A DNA stretch of 17,063 bases from Tannerellaceae bacterium (GTDB lineage: Bacteria; Bacteroidota; Bacteroidia; Bacteroidales; Tannerellaceae), in contig JAIRYL010000031.1 in the NCBI GenBank assembly GCA_031267775.1, positions 1 through 17,063 of the forward strand. The letters are read 5' to 3'. Shown here one piece after another: positions 1 to 7,727 of the stretch. How positions within the stretch are numbered: position 1 is the stretch's first letter; every line of letters starts with the position of its first letter. Made by a program: the position numbers and the translations under genes. Under the pieces are notes generated by a model. The model did not search any database, had not been told where the DNA came from, and saw nothing but the letters and a program-made list of their open reading frames with translations.

Positions 1-57
1 CGTTTTATTTATAAGACAGCTACCCTTTGAAAAACCCCTATCGTCTATCAAAAAAAA

Positions 58-576
58 TTATCCAAAAAAGAATGTATAGATCCGGATAGCCGTTTCACGC
101 AGCGTCTTTAACGCTTTACTTATCTGGTTTTCCACTGTTTTTATCGATATGTTAAGCTCATCTGCAATCTCTCTGTATTTCAATCCGTCGCGTTTAGAAA
201 GCAGAAAGATTTTTTTTCGTTCGGGCGGAAGCTTATCAATCTCATTCCATAAGCGGGCGTCGCGTTCGGCATGGTAGATATTTTCTTCTAACGAACAATC
301 TTCCACATCCGGGAATAGTTCTTCAGATTGTATCCATTCGGATTTAGCGATAACAGACAAGGAACGGTTACGAACCGATTGAAACAAATAAGCTTTCAGG
401 TTAAGAATACGGTTCATACCCGTTCGTTTATCCCAGAGGTCGGCAAATGTTTGCTGCACGGCGTCTTCAGCATCGTCTACCTTATTGGTAAAGCGAAGAG
501 CAAATAAACATAAGGGTTGATATAATTCTTTGAAACTGCGCTCAAATTCTTCCGTTGTAAAAGCTCCCATACCCAT
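58..576 (-). CDS. ECF-type RNA polymerase sigma factor (Bacteroides sigma-70 family)
   Basis: A 172-residue protein with the two-domain layout of extracytoplasmic-function sigma factors. Region 2 lies at about residues 12-50, with the acidic DDAEDAVQQTF segment followed by LW that is typical of core-RNAP and -10 contacts. Region 4 lies at about 110-162, with LPPERKKIF and the helix-turn-helix YREIADELNISIKTVENQI. Length is normal for the family. The ATG at 576 gives MGMGAF; a second in-frame ATG lies two codons in, and neither has a clear ribosome site. Such factors in Bacteroidales are usually held by a FecR-type anti-sigma encoded just downstream, which here would lie left of base 58, outside the window. 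The nearest TonB-dependent receptor, at 1991, lacks an STN signalling domain, so a regulatory link to it is doubtful. Confidence 0.93.
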   Translation of the reverse strand: MGMGAFTTEEFERSFKELYQPLCLFALRFTNKVDDAEDAVQQTFADLWDKRTGMNRILNLKAYLFQSVRNRSLSVIAKSEWIQSEELFPDVEDCSLEENIYHAERDARLWNEIDKLPPERKKIFLLSKRDGLKYREIADELNISIKTVENQISKALKTLRETAIRIYTFFFG

Positions 577-772
577 TTAAAACAATTCAGCCGCAAAGAA
601 AGTTGTTTTTCAAATAGCAACCCTTGTTTTTATTTTCTTTATTATTCGTTATTTCTACTTTAACACATTCCTTTCATTCTCAAACTTCGCATCAAAAAAA
701 GAATCTCCATTGCCGGCTCATTCGCTTCTTTTATGTCGGATACGGGAAAAAACAAGAAAAAACAGTGAAATA

Positions 773-805
773 GTTGGGCGGTAAACCATAGTTTACTTAC
801 TTTTG
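773..805 (+). promoter_or_regulatory. Bacteroidales-type promoter with overlapping GTAAAC dyad
   Basis: TACTTTTG at 798-805 matches the Bacteroidota -7 consensus TAnnTTTG. GTTG at 773-776 sits 21 bases upstream, as a -33 element (consensus TTTG). GTAAAC at 781-786 and its inverted copy GTTTAC at 791-796 lie between the two boxes, and a third half-site, GTAAAG, starts at 805. A repressor bound there would block polymerase. The promoter would serve the small gene at 834. Consensus match is seen directly; regulation is inferred. Confidence 0.6.
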
Positions 806-833
806 TAAAGTCAAACAAGAGGTAATTAAAGTG

Positions 834-1010
834 ATGAATGAGGAAGAATTAAAGGCTCGTATAAAAGAAGAAGAAGAAATGCTTCAATTTTATATTCGGT
901 ATGAGAAAGAAATAACCCAAATGACTTCTCAATCAGAATGGAAAATAGAGATAGACGAATGCCTTGATTTGTTAGCCGACCTCTATAAATTATTGAAAAA
1001 ACAACGATAG
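834..1010 (+). CDS. Small acidic coiled-coil-like protein, unknown function
   Basis: A 58-codon ORF starting MNEEELKARIKEEEEM and ending with the basic tail LLKKQR. It is rich in Glu, Lys and Leu with heptad-like spacing, so it is probably a helical or coiled-coil protein; there is no signal peptide or membrane segment. An AGAGG sequence about 10 bases upstream fits a ribosome site, and an in-frame GTG directly precedes the ATG. A matched promoter lies just upstream (773-805). It is followed after 44 bases by the DUF5053-like gene, and the two probably form one transcript. I do not recognise the family. The paired small genes and the promoter-overlapping dyad recall autoregulated accessory or toxin-antitoxin modules, but nothing in the protein proves that. 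Confidence 0.6.
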   Translation: MNEEELKARIKEEEEMLQFYIRYEKEITQMTSQSEWKIEIDECLDLLADLYKLLKKQR

Positions 1011-1054
1011 ACCTTTCGGAGTTACTCTTTAAGACACTCAAAAAACACAGCAAT

Positions 1055-1477
1055 ATGGATGCAAGAAAAGAAATTGAAAAATTAAAAAGAGAGTTCGTCT
1101 CTCTGAAAACAGAAGAGGAACGTAAAGTTTTTGACGTCAAATTACGAAATAATCTACAATCTAAAACAGAAGAAGAAAAACAGGAATTTGCAAAAGCTTT
1201 CGTCAACTCCGCGCATTCAGATGCAAAACGCATAAAAGAGTTTTGTAATGAAGCGACAATTAGATTAAAACTGCAGGAAATACTCGGCGTTGTATCGATG
1301 GCATACATTGCACGCGAATATTTTCATAAAAGCAAGTATTGGTTTTCCCAAAAATTGAACGGTAATCTTAAAAACGGCATGATTTGTTCTTTCACGGAGG
1401 ATGAGATGAAAACGCTGGTATTTGCATTGAAAGACATTAACGCAAAGATTCAAAACGCGTTAAATCTGATTGTTTAA
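1055..1477 (+). CDS. DUF5053-like protein with HTH-like segment
   Basis: A 140-residue cytoplasmic protein. Residues 1-70 are charged and helical (KEIEKLKREF, TEEEKQEFAKAF). Residues 80-105 read like a helix-turn-helix: SMAYIAREYFHKSKYWFSQK followed by LNGN. Then come CSFTEDEMKTL and a terminal helix. The order SYIA..YF.K...W..Q..NGN..NG...FT.(E)E...L..AL.DI matches my recollection of the Bacteroidales family DUF5053. Function is not established; the HTH-like core suggests DNA binding, and the GTAAAC/GTTTAC dyad over the unit's promoter is an obvious candidate site. It follows the 58-residue gene by 44 bases and is closed by a terminator at 1536-1569. The sequence is more AT-rich than the PUL to its right, consistent with accessory origin. 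Confidence 0.75.
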   Translation: MDARKEIEKLKREFVSLKTEEERKVFDVKLRNNLQSKTEEEKQEFAKAFVNSAHSDAKRIKEFCNEATIRLKLQEILGVVSMAYIAREYFHKSKYWFSQKLNGNLKNGMICSFTEDEMKTLVFALKDINAKIQNALNLIV

Positions 1478-1535
1478 TGCGTTTCTTGGTTTTATAACCT
1501 GCCCGCTCCCTAAAAAAAGAACCTTTCAGATAATT

Positions 1536-1569
1536 CCGATATCATTCATTTGGTATCGGAGTTTTTGTT
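1536..1569 (+). terminator. Rho-independent terminator after the DUF5053-like gene
   Basis: CCGATATC (1536-1543) pairs with GGTATCGG (1552-1559) over eight base pairs including one G-T wobble, with an eight-base loop, followed by AGTTTTTGTT. It lies about 60 bases past the stop at 1477 and separates the small unit from the PUL. Confidence 0.8.
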
Positions 1570-1665
1570 AAACGTTCAAGGCCGGGCAGTTTCGGATTAC
1601 TGTGTCATCCTGATATTAGGGGCGTCCCGTCGCTCTTTGCTTCGGAGCTTTTTTAAAAACAGGAA

Positions 1666-1731
1666 AAATCATTATAATGGACTCGGGAAATCATTATAAT
1701 GATTTGGAAAAAACGCTATAATGATTTTTTT
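1666..1731. repeat. Three phased AT-rich dyad units, 22-bp period
   Basis: Unit 2 contains a perfect 18-bp palindrome, AAATCATTATAATGATTT (1688-1705). Unit 1 (from 1666) keeps its left 14 bases, and unit 3 (from 1710) keeps its right 11 bases. All three share TATAATG at identical phase, 22 bp apart (starts 1673, 1695, 1717). The block sits about 180 bp upstream of the predicted susC promoter. It is a candidate operator array; the binding protein is unknown. Confidence 0.7.
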
Positions 1732-1813
1732 TGTTTTTCCGTCTGCTTATCATCCCGTATAAAACTTGAAAAATTGCATTTTCCCGGAAACGCCGCGAAT
1801 TTCTACTTCCGTT

Positions 1814-1828
1814 TTATCAAATTGATAA
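1814..1828. promoter_or_regulatory. 15-bp perfect palindrome upstream of susC
   Basis: TTATCAA-A-TTGATAA is perfectly symmetric around base 1821, about 90 bp upstream of the -33 box of the susC promoter. It is a candidate binding site for a dimeric activator, possibly the regulator encoded at 12170-15013; that link is inference. Confidence 0.4.
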
Positions 1829-1915
1829 TCATGCGGATAATACAAGGCATCGTACTAAAAACGTAGCGTGGGGATCTTTTTTGTTTTTGCATCGTAATGG
1901 TTACGTAGGATGAAT

Positions 1916-1947
1916 TTTGCATTTTTTAGGCATTCCATGTTCTTTTG
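1916..1947 (+). promoter_or_regulatory. Predicted promoter of the PUL operon
   Basis: TTTG at 1916-1919 is followed after exactly 20 bases by TTCTTTTG at 1940-1947, one mismatch from TAnnTTTG. Transcription would begin near 1953-1955, giving a leader of about 36 bases before the ATG at 1991. No Shine-Dalgarno sequence is visible, which is normal for this phylum. Confidence 0.6.
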
Positions 1948-1990
1948 CGCAAACACTACTAAAGATATGTTAAACCTAAAATTGTAACGA

Positions 1991-4900
1991 ATGAAAGTTA
2001 AATTTTTGCTTTGTCTATTTTTGCAGGCGTCCGCTCTATGGGTGTTTGCTCAAAACAATCTGACAGTTACAGGTAAAGTAACTGAAAAAACCACCAAATT
2101 CCCTGCTATTGGCGTCAATGTACAGGTAAAGGGAACAACAAATGGTACGATAACAACGCCGGACGGAGATTATACATTATCCAACGTTCCGGGCGACGCT
2201 GTCCTTGTCTTTAGCTATATAGGAATGTTGACCGAAGAAATTCCTGTCGGCGGAAGGGCTGTCGTACAGGTAGAATTGACAGAAGACACGCAACGCCTGG
2301 AGGAAGTGGTGGTTATTGGTTATGGAACCAGTAAAGTGAAAGACCTTACGTCTTCCATTACCACCCTGCGATCGGAAGATCTTATGAAAACGCCTGCCGG
2401 ACAAGCGATGCAAGCGTTACAGGGCAAGGTTGCCGGGCTTCAGATCGTAAGCGACGGCGGACCGGGTAATTCTCCTTCTGTACGGATCAGAGGCGTAGGT
2501 TCGTATCCGCGCAGCGACGGGGACGACAATGACGGGAGGGGTAGCAATGAAGCGCCGCTATACGTTGTGGACGGAATATTTTACAGCAATATCGACTTCC
2601 TGAACACGGCGGATATCGTTTCCATGTCGGTATTAAAAGACGCTTCGGCGGCAGCTATTTACGGCGTGAGGGCGGCGAATGGCGTTATCCTGATCGAAAC
2701 AAAATCAGGAGGATACGACAAGAAAACGGAGGTGACCTTTGATGGTTATTTTGGTTATCAGGCAGCCCGGAATGTACTTAAAATGGCAAATGCCGAACAA
2801 TACGCCGGTATGGCTATGGAATCGGGATCGGCTTCCGATATCAGTAACATCGAGAAGGCAATGTTGCGTTACGGACGAAGCCGTATTAATCCGAATGTGC
2901 CGGACGTAAATACCGACTGGTACAAGGAAATATTGCGCCCGGCTCGTATCCAGAACTATAGTATGGACGTATCGGGAGGAAGCTCCAAAGCTTCTTATTC
3001 CATCGGGACAAACTATTTTGCACAGGAAGGTATCCTGGATATGAAGAATGAATACGAACGTTTCAACCTTCGCAGCAAGCTGGATTACAAAGCGACCAAC
3101 TGGCTTACGCTGGGGGGAAATGTTATCTGGAGCCAGGCTACCAAATATCCTGAAGAAGAAGGAGCCTGGAACCAGGCTTATATTGCCGTACCGATTCTCC
3201 CGATTTACGATGAATCAAACGAAGTTGCTACGCCGGATAAGTTTGCGAATGCTCAAGACTTAGGCTACCGGGGCGGACAGAATCCGTTCCCTGCGCTTGC
3301 ATACTCGAATAAAAAGCATCTTATAAAGAAATTACTCGCCAGTTTTTATGCAAGTATCGCCTTAGTTCCTCAGAAATTAACTTTTAAAACAAGTTATAAC
3401 CAGGCCTATACCGGCCTGAATGAGCGGGAGGTTCTGCTCCCGTACTATTTGGGCGATAATTTTCAGCGGAAAGACGCTTCCATCATTAAAAGAGCCATAA
3501 CCTATTCGGATATAACCTGGGATAACCTGCTGACGTATACGGAAGAAACAGGCAATCACAGTTTTTCGGTCATGGCCGGCTCTTCTTTCCGCGACGAATC
3601 TTATTCCCTGCTTGAGGCTAAAGGGCTGAACTTTCCTGTCGGGCAAGAACAATCGTGGTATATCGACCAGGCGGAAACCGTTTCGACTGATGATGTAAAA
3701 GACAAGGGAACACGCCAGTACGGGACGTCGTATTTTGGACGTATCTCCTATAATTACGCCAACAAATACCTGCTGTATGGAACGATGCGGGCAGACGGAA
3801 GTTCCAAGTACCAGGAAAAATGGGGTTATTTCCCCACCGTAGGAGCCGGATGGGTGTTGTCTGAAGAGGGATTTATGAAAGATAACGGTTGGGTGGATTA
3901 CCTGAAATTACGCGCAAGCTGGGGACAGCTCGGAAACGACAAGATACAGGCCAGCGACGGCGCGTTAACGACCAGCCTGATTACCACCGCCATCAACGAT
4001 GTACTCCTTTCGGGAACGACTGTTTCGGGCGTTTTCTCTTCGCTCAAATGGGAAAAAACGGAAGAAACCAATGTGGGGTTATCGGCCAATTTCCTTCAAA
4101 ACAGATTGAATCTTGAAGCTGATTACTATATACGCGATACCAAAAATGCGGCGATTAACGTAAATATACCTGCCGTAGGCGGTACGGTGATGAGAAATGT
4201 GGGCGTTATCCGGAATTCGGGCGTTGAACTGGCTGTAAACTGGGAAGACGAGATACGGAAGGATTTCAGATACAATATCGGCTTCAATATTTCGACCTTG
4301 AAGAACGAAGTGCGCGACCTGTTTGGACAACCCTATATAGACGGCGGAAGCGCAGAGTTTCGTCAGCGCTCCATCGTGGGCGAACCTTTATTAGCCTTTT
4401 ATGGCTATGAAGTGACGGGCGTTTATCAGAACGAAGCCGAAATAAACGCCGATCCCGCCGCAGTAGCCAATGGATTGGTTCCGGGCGATTTTAAATATAA
4501 AAACCAGAACGGAGACGATGTAATCAATGACGACGACCGCGTGGTGTTGGGGTCTTATTTCCCTACGTTTATGTATGGCGGATATATCGGAGCCGGCTAT
4601 AAGAACGTCGACCTGTCGGTTAATATCATGGGGCAATCGGGTAACAAAATACTCAACCGTAAACGGGGAGAATATATCTGGACAAATGATACCAATATTG
4701 ACGCCGATCTGGCCATGAATCGTTGGCATGGAGAAGGAACATCCGACAAATATCCTTCGTCTGCCGGATTAAGGAAAGGATGGAACCAGAAAATGAGCAA
4801 TTATTTCGTAGAAGACGGAGCGTTTTTCAGAATACAGAATATTCAATTGGCTTACAATATCAAAAGGCAGATATGGTTTGGTTTCGATATGCCTGCCATG

Positions 4901-5038
4901 CGGATATCCCTCACTGCCGACCGGCCGCTGACCGTATTCGGCTACAATGGATTTAATCCCGAAGTAGCAAACGGTATCGACACGCAGGCGTATCCTGTGC
5001 CGGCAACTTATACCATTGGATTGAATATAAAGTTTTAA
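1991..5038 (+). CDS. susC: SusC/RagA-family TonB-dependent outer-membrane transporter
   Basis: A 1015-residue outer-membrane importer for oligosaccharides, energised by TonB. In order: signal peptide about 1-20 (ending WVFA); CarboxypepD_reg-like domain about 24-100 (VTGKV...GTTNGTITTPDGDYTL...FSYIGM); TonB-box-like LEEVVVIGYGT (103-113); plug about 115-240 with YVVDGI (191-196) and the SusC signature LKDASAAAIYGVRAANGV; then a 22-strand-type barrel ending in Phe (IGLNIKF). Length is typical. It lacks an N-terminal STN domain, so direct sigma/anti-sigma signalling is not expected. Oddities: an acidic Asp/Gly-rich insert DGDDNDGRG (176-184) in the plug, besides the family's usual NGDDVINDDDR loop near residue 839. 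The SusD gene follows 17 bases downstream, so the two form the usual lid-and-barrel pair. Substrate cannot be read from the sequence; the downstream enzymes suggest a glucan or glucosides. Confidence 0.97.
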   Translation: MKVKFLLCLFLQASALWVFAQNNLTVTGKVTEKTTKFPAIGVNVQVKGTTNGTITTPDGDYTLSNVPGDAVLVFSYIGMLTEEIPVGGRAVVQVELTEDTQRLEEVVVIGYGTSKVKDLTSSITTLRSEDLMKTPAGQAMQALQGKVAGLQIVSDGGPGNSPSVRIRGVGSYPRSDGDDNDGRGSNEAPLYVVDGIFYSNIDFLNTADIVSMSVLKDASAAAIYGVRAANGVILIETKSGGYDKKTEVTFDGYFGYQAARNVLKMANAEQYAGMAMESGSASDISNIEKAMLRYGRSRINPNVPDVNTDWYKEILRPARIQNYSMDVSGGSSKASYSIGTNYFAQEGILDMKNEYERFNLRSKLDYKATNWLTLGGNVIWSQATKYPEEEGAWNQAYIAVPILPIYDESNEVATPDKFANAQDLGYRGGQNPFPALAYSNKKHLIKKLLASFYASIALVPQKLTFKTSYNQAYTGLNEREVLLPYYLGDNFQRKDASIIKRAITYSDITWDNLLTYTEETGNHSFSVMAGSSFRDESYSLLEAKGLNFPVGQEQSWYIDQAETVSTDDVKDKGTRQYGTSYFGRISYNYANKYLLYGTMRADGSSKYQEKWGYFPTVGAGWVLSEEGFMKDNGWVDYLKLRASWGQLGNDKIQASDGALTTSLITTAINDVLLSGTTVSGVFSSLKWEKTEETNVGLSANFLQNRLNLEADYYIRDTKNAAINVNIPAVGGTVMRNVGVIRNSGVELAVNWEDEIRKDFRYNIGFNISTLKNEVRDLFGQPYIDGGSAEFRQRSIVGEPLLAFYGYEVTGVYQNEAEINADPAAVANGLVPGDFKYKNQNGDDVINDDDRVVLGSYFPTFMYGGYIGAGYKNVDLSVNIMGQSGNKILNRKRGEYIWTNDTNIDADLAMNRWHGEGTSDKYPSSAGLRKGWNQKMSNYFVEDGAFFRIQNIQLAYNIKRQIWFGFDMPAMRISLTADRPLTVFGYNGFNPEVANGIDTQAYPVPATYTIGLNIKF

Positions 5039-5055
5039 TCGTAAAAAGAAATAAA

Positions 5056-6585
5056 ATGAAACAGATAAAAATATATTGGATATGTTCCGTCGCCATGCTG
5101 CTTTTTTCCTTAACCGCATGCCATGATTTGCTGGACGAGCCGGCTGAAAACAAAGCTTTTACGGAAGAGACCGACTATACAAGGGCTGGCGATATGATAT
5201 TGCCCGTTATCGGCGTATATGCTACCGCTTACGATATGGGCTGGGAATGTTTCCCGCTTATCGCCGTACGGGGCGACGACGTAAACGCCGGCGGACTGGG
5301 AGACCAGCAGGATTTTATGGAAACCGACTTTTTCAGGTATAATAAAGACTACTGGATGTATAACTCGCTCTGGGAAGCCACCTATAACAAGGTATATACT
5401 ACCTGTTCCGCCATCAACCAGATTGAAATGTATAAGGAAAACGGGGCGAACGGCTCATTGGCTGAACAATACATTGCCGAAACGAAAGTAATACGGGCTT
5501 TCCTGATGTTTAATTTGTCGCGCGTTTGGGGAAGCGTGTTTATCCCGCTTGATTTTGACCCTACGAACCTGCTGACAACCGAACTCTCGTCTAAAGACCA
5601 GGTGATGCAGTATTTATCCGGACTTATGGACGAAGCTATTCCTGTTCTTCCGGATATGCATCCCCGCGACCGTTCGGATATAAGGGGAGGCGTTACCAAA
5701 TATACGGCTTTGGCCATAAAAGCCTTGGCCAACCTGGAACTTAAAAACTATCAGGCGGTGGCCGACGCAACGGCGCAGATTATTCAATCCGGTAAATTTG
5801 AACTGGAAACCGACTTTTATGAACTTTTCAAAACCAAAGGAAAATTAAATAAGGAAAACCTGCTGGAATGGCAATATTCTGATTTCGGACAAGGTTCGGG
5901 AGACAGGAAAGGACATCTTTTCGGCTTTTACGGCCCCGAAAACTGGACGCCCAAGGTTGCCGGGCTGGGCGGCGGATGGGGCTTTTTTGAACCTAGCCTG
6001 AAGTATATTAAATTTATGCTTGACAGAGGAGAAAGCATACGCCTGGAAACAAGCGTCTTGTTTACCGACAGGGGTATCGCCGAAATAAAGGCAGACCCGA
6101 AATATGCCGTATTACCGGAATGGATATCGAACACAACGCGCTCGGGAGACGTTATCAACGATTTTGCGCGCGCCCTGTTCTCCAGCGGAAAGCATTACCT
6201 GCCGACCGACCAGTATATACCCGGACGTACGGAATACGGCTCAAACAAGAACTTCACCTGCATCCGTTATGCCGAAATATTGCTGATGTATGCCGAAGCG
6301 CTGACGCGCGGCGCGTCGGCCTCTTCCATAAGCGCCGACGACGCCGTAAATCTGATCAGGACGCGCGCCGGATTAAACAGGCTTTCGGGAGTGACAAGCG
6401 ATCAGGTAATGGATGAAAAGCTGGCCGAACTGGCTATGGAATGGGGCACGCGCTTTTACGATATGATCCGGCTGGAAAAGTTCAACGAGCTATCCTACGA
6501 CGAAAGAACCTTTCATCCTGATCTTATTTTTCTGCCTTATCCGCAGAATCAGGTCGACTTGCTTCCGGCCTTGAAAGGAGAATAA
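5056..6585 (+). CDS. susD: SusD/RagB-family surface glycan-binding lipoprotein
   Basis: A 509-residue partner that caps the SusC barrel and delivers glycan. The signal peptide ends in the lipobox LTAC with Cys22 acylated; the following residues HDLLDEPAE are acidic, in line with the Bacteroidota surface lipoprotein export signal. The SusD fold is indicated by the N-terminal helical segment, the AETKVIRAFLMFNLSRVWG helix (about 142-160), the YAEILLMYAEAL TPR-like helix (about 403-414), DDAVNLIRTRAGL, and the conserved C-terminal ELAMEWGTRFYDMIRL...LPYPQNQVDL. Length is normal. It begins 17 bases after susC and is followed 34 bases later by the binding lipoprotein. Aromatic residues that would stack on sugar are plentiful but the binding site cannot be assigned from sequence alone. 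Confidence 0.96.
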   Translation: MKQIKIYWICSVAMLLFSLTACHDLLDEPAENKAFTEETDYTRAGDMILPVIGVYATAYDMGWECFPLIAVRGDDVNAGGLGDQQDFMETDFFRYNKDYWMYNSLWEATYNKVYTTCSAINQIEMYKENGANGSLAEQYIAETKVIRAFLMFNLSRVWGSVFIPLDFDPTNLLTTELSSKDQVMQYLSGLMDEAIPVLPDMHPRDRSDIRGGVTKYTALAIKALANLELKNYQAVADATAQIIQSGKFELETDFYELFKTKGKLNKENLLEWQYSDFGQGSGDRKGHLFGFYGPENWTPKVAGLGGGWGFFEPSLKYIKFMLDRGESIRLETSVLFTDRGIAEIKADPKYAVLPEWISNTTRSGDVINDFARALFSSGKHYLPTDQYIPGRTEYGSNKNFTCIRYAEILLMYAEALTRGASASSISADDAVNLIRTRAGLNRLSGVTSDQVMDEKLAELAMEWGTRFYDMIRLEKFNELSYDERTFHPDLIFLPYPQNQVDLLPALKGE

Positions 6586-6619
6586 AAAAAACAGAGTACC
6601 AACTAAAAAACAGATACGC

Positions 6620-7720
6620 ATGAAAACGATAAAATATAGCTCAGCCTGCTTGCTGATTGCCTGTTTGACTGCCTGCAACGAAGGCATAGACCCGATTACG
6701 CCGATTGCGCCGGGAACAGACGAAACGCCTCCTGCCATAAAAATCAATTATCCCTCGGAGGGAACCCTGATTCAGGTGAAAGAAGACATAACTTCCATAA
6801 ACATTGAAATTGAAGTGGTAGACGACATTGAACTCCAGTCTGTTTCGGTAAGCCTCGATAAGAAGGAAATCACAACGTTCACCCAGTTCAAGGATTACCG
6901 CCGGGCTGTGGAAGCGTTCAACTACAACCAACTGGTAAACGGAACGCATACCCTGACCGTTGCGGCAAACGATCTGTCGGGCAAAACAAGTTCGGCGTCG
7001 GTTACCTTTGAAAAAGTCTCGCCATACAAACCTGTATACGACCATGAAATATTCTATATGCCTTTCAACGGCGATTTCATGGAGCTGGTAAGTATCAATT
7101 ATGCCGCAAGAACGGGTAATCCCGGCTTTGCGGACAGTGGGAAAAAGGGGAAAGCCTTTGCCGGCGCGGCGGATGGTTATCTTACTTTCCCCACGCAAGA
7201 CAGTGAAAAAAACATCAACCTGCTGCATCCGGAACTGACGGCGTCGTTCTGGTATAACCTGAATGCGTCGCCCGACCGTGCCGGTATTCTCGTTATCAGT
7301 CCGGAAGACCCGGCTAATCCGGGACTAATGAACAATCGCGTAAGCGGATTCCGGTTTTTCCGCGAAGGCAGCGACGCCAAACAAACCTTCAAACTGAATG
7401 CAGGCAATGGAGAAAGCGAAAGTTGGTTTGACGGAGGCGACGTAGCCTCGCTCGACCCGGCTCATGCGGGATGGGTACACATGGCATTTACGATATCCGC
7501 TTCTTCCTGCGCCGTTTATTTCAATGGGGAAGTCGTTTGTCAGGGCGACTTTAGCGGGGTGGACTGGAATGACTGTTCTCTTCTGTCAATCGGATCGGGA
7601 GCGCCGCGTTTCACCGGCTGGGATCATCTCTCGGATCAAAGTCTGATAGACGAACTGAGAATATTTGATAAAGCGCTGACGCAACAGGAAATTCAGTCTA
7701 TCTTTAATGCCGAAAAATAA
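6620..7720 (+). CDS. Surface glycan-binding lipoprotein: Ig-like plus LamG/concanavalin-like domain
   Basis: A 366-residue lipoprotein in the position of SusE/SusF or a PUL surface glycan-binding protein. Lipobox LTAC with Cys19, then a Pro/Thr linker (about 22-36). An Ig-like or cadherin-like domain covers about 37-131 (PPAIKINYPSEGTLI...VNGTHTLTVAANDLSGKTSSASVTF). A LamG/concanavalin A-like jelly roll covers about 143-366: FYMPFNGDFMEL, GKAFAGAADGYLTFP, LTASFWYN, AGWVHMAFTIS, VYFNGEVV, and LIDELRIFDKALTQQEIQSIF, the standard end of Laminin_G_3 domains. No hydrolase catalytic motif is apparent, so binding is the likely role, in line with its place after susD. Its stop overlaps the region of a possible upstream start of the next gene by 14 bases. 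Confidence 0.88.
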   Translation: MKTIKYSSACLLIACLTACNEGIDPITPIAPGTDETPPAIKINYPSEGTLIQVKEDITSINIEIEVVDDIELQSVSVSLDKKEITTFTQFKDYRRAVEAFNYNQLVNGTHTLTVAANDLSGKTSSASVTFEKVSPYKPVYDHEIFYMPFNGDFMELVSINYAARTGNPGFADSGKKGKAFAGAADGYLTFPTQDSEKNINLLHPELTASFWYNLNASPDRAGILVISPEDPANPGLMNNRVSGFRFFREGSDAKQTFKLNAGNGESESWFDGGDVASLDPAHAGWVHMAFTISASSCAVYFNGEVVCQGDFSGVDWNDCSLLSIGSGAPRFTGWDHLSDQSLIDELRIFDKALTQQEIQSIFNAEK

Positions 7721-7727
7721 TACAGAC

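Larger units (their letters stand above)
1478..1990. other. Intergenic control region before the PUL
   Basis: No credible gene lies in these 513 bases. From left to right the region holds a rho-independent terminator for the upstream unit (1536-1569), a weak 4-bp hairpin followed by six T (about 1632-1654), three 22-bp-phased dyad units (1666-1731), a 15-bp palindrome (1814-1828) and a promoter for susC (1916-1947). Sequence flanking these sites is AT-rich and otherwise featureless. Confidence 0.7.

Noticed and set aside
826..1308. A 160-codon minus-strand open frame
   Set aside because: It runs antisense to the 58-residue and DUF5053-like genes. Its Ser/Phe/Leu-rich composition is that of a complement of Glu/Lys-rich coding sequence, and the plus strand has promoter, ribosome site and terminator.
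1673..1723. TATAAT as -10 promoter boxes
   Set aside because: TATAAT recurs three times, but Bacteroidota sigma factors use TAnnTTTG. The 22-bp phase and palindrome fit binding sites better, and a properly spaced promoter lies at 1916-1947.
7707..7727. Upstream ATG at 7707 as start of the oxidoreductase
   Set aside because: It would overlap the previous gene by 14 bases and put 21 residues before the twin-arginine motif. The ATG at 7728 gives a more usual Tat n-region and clean spacing.
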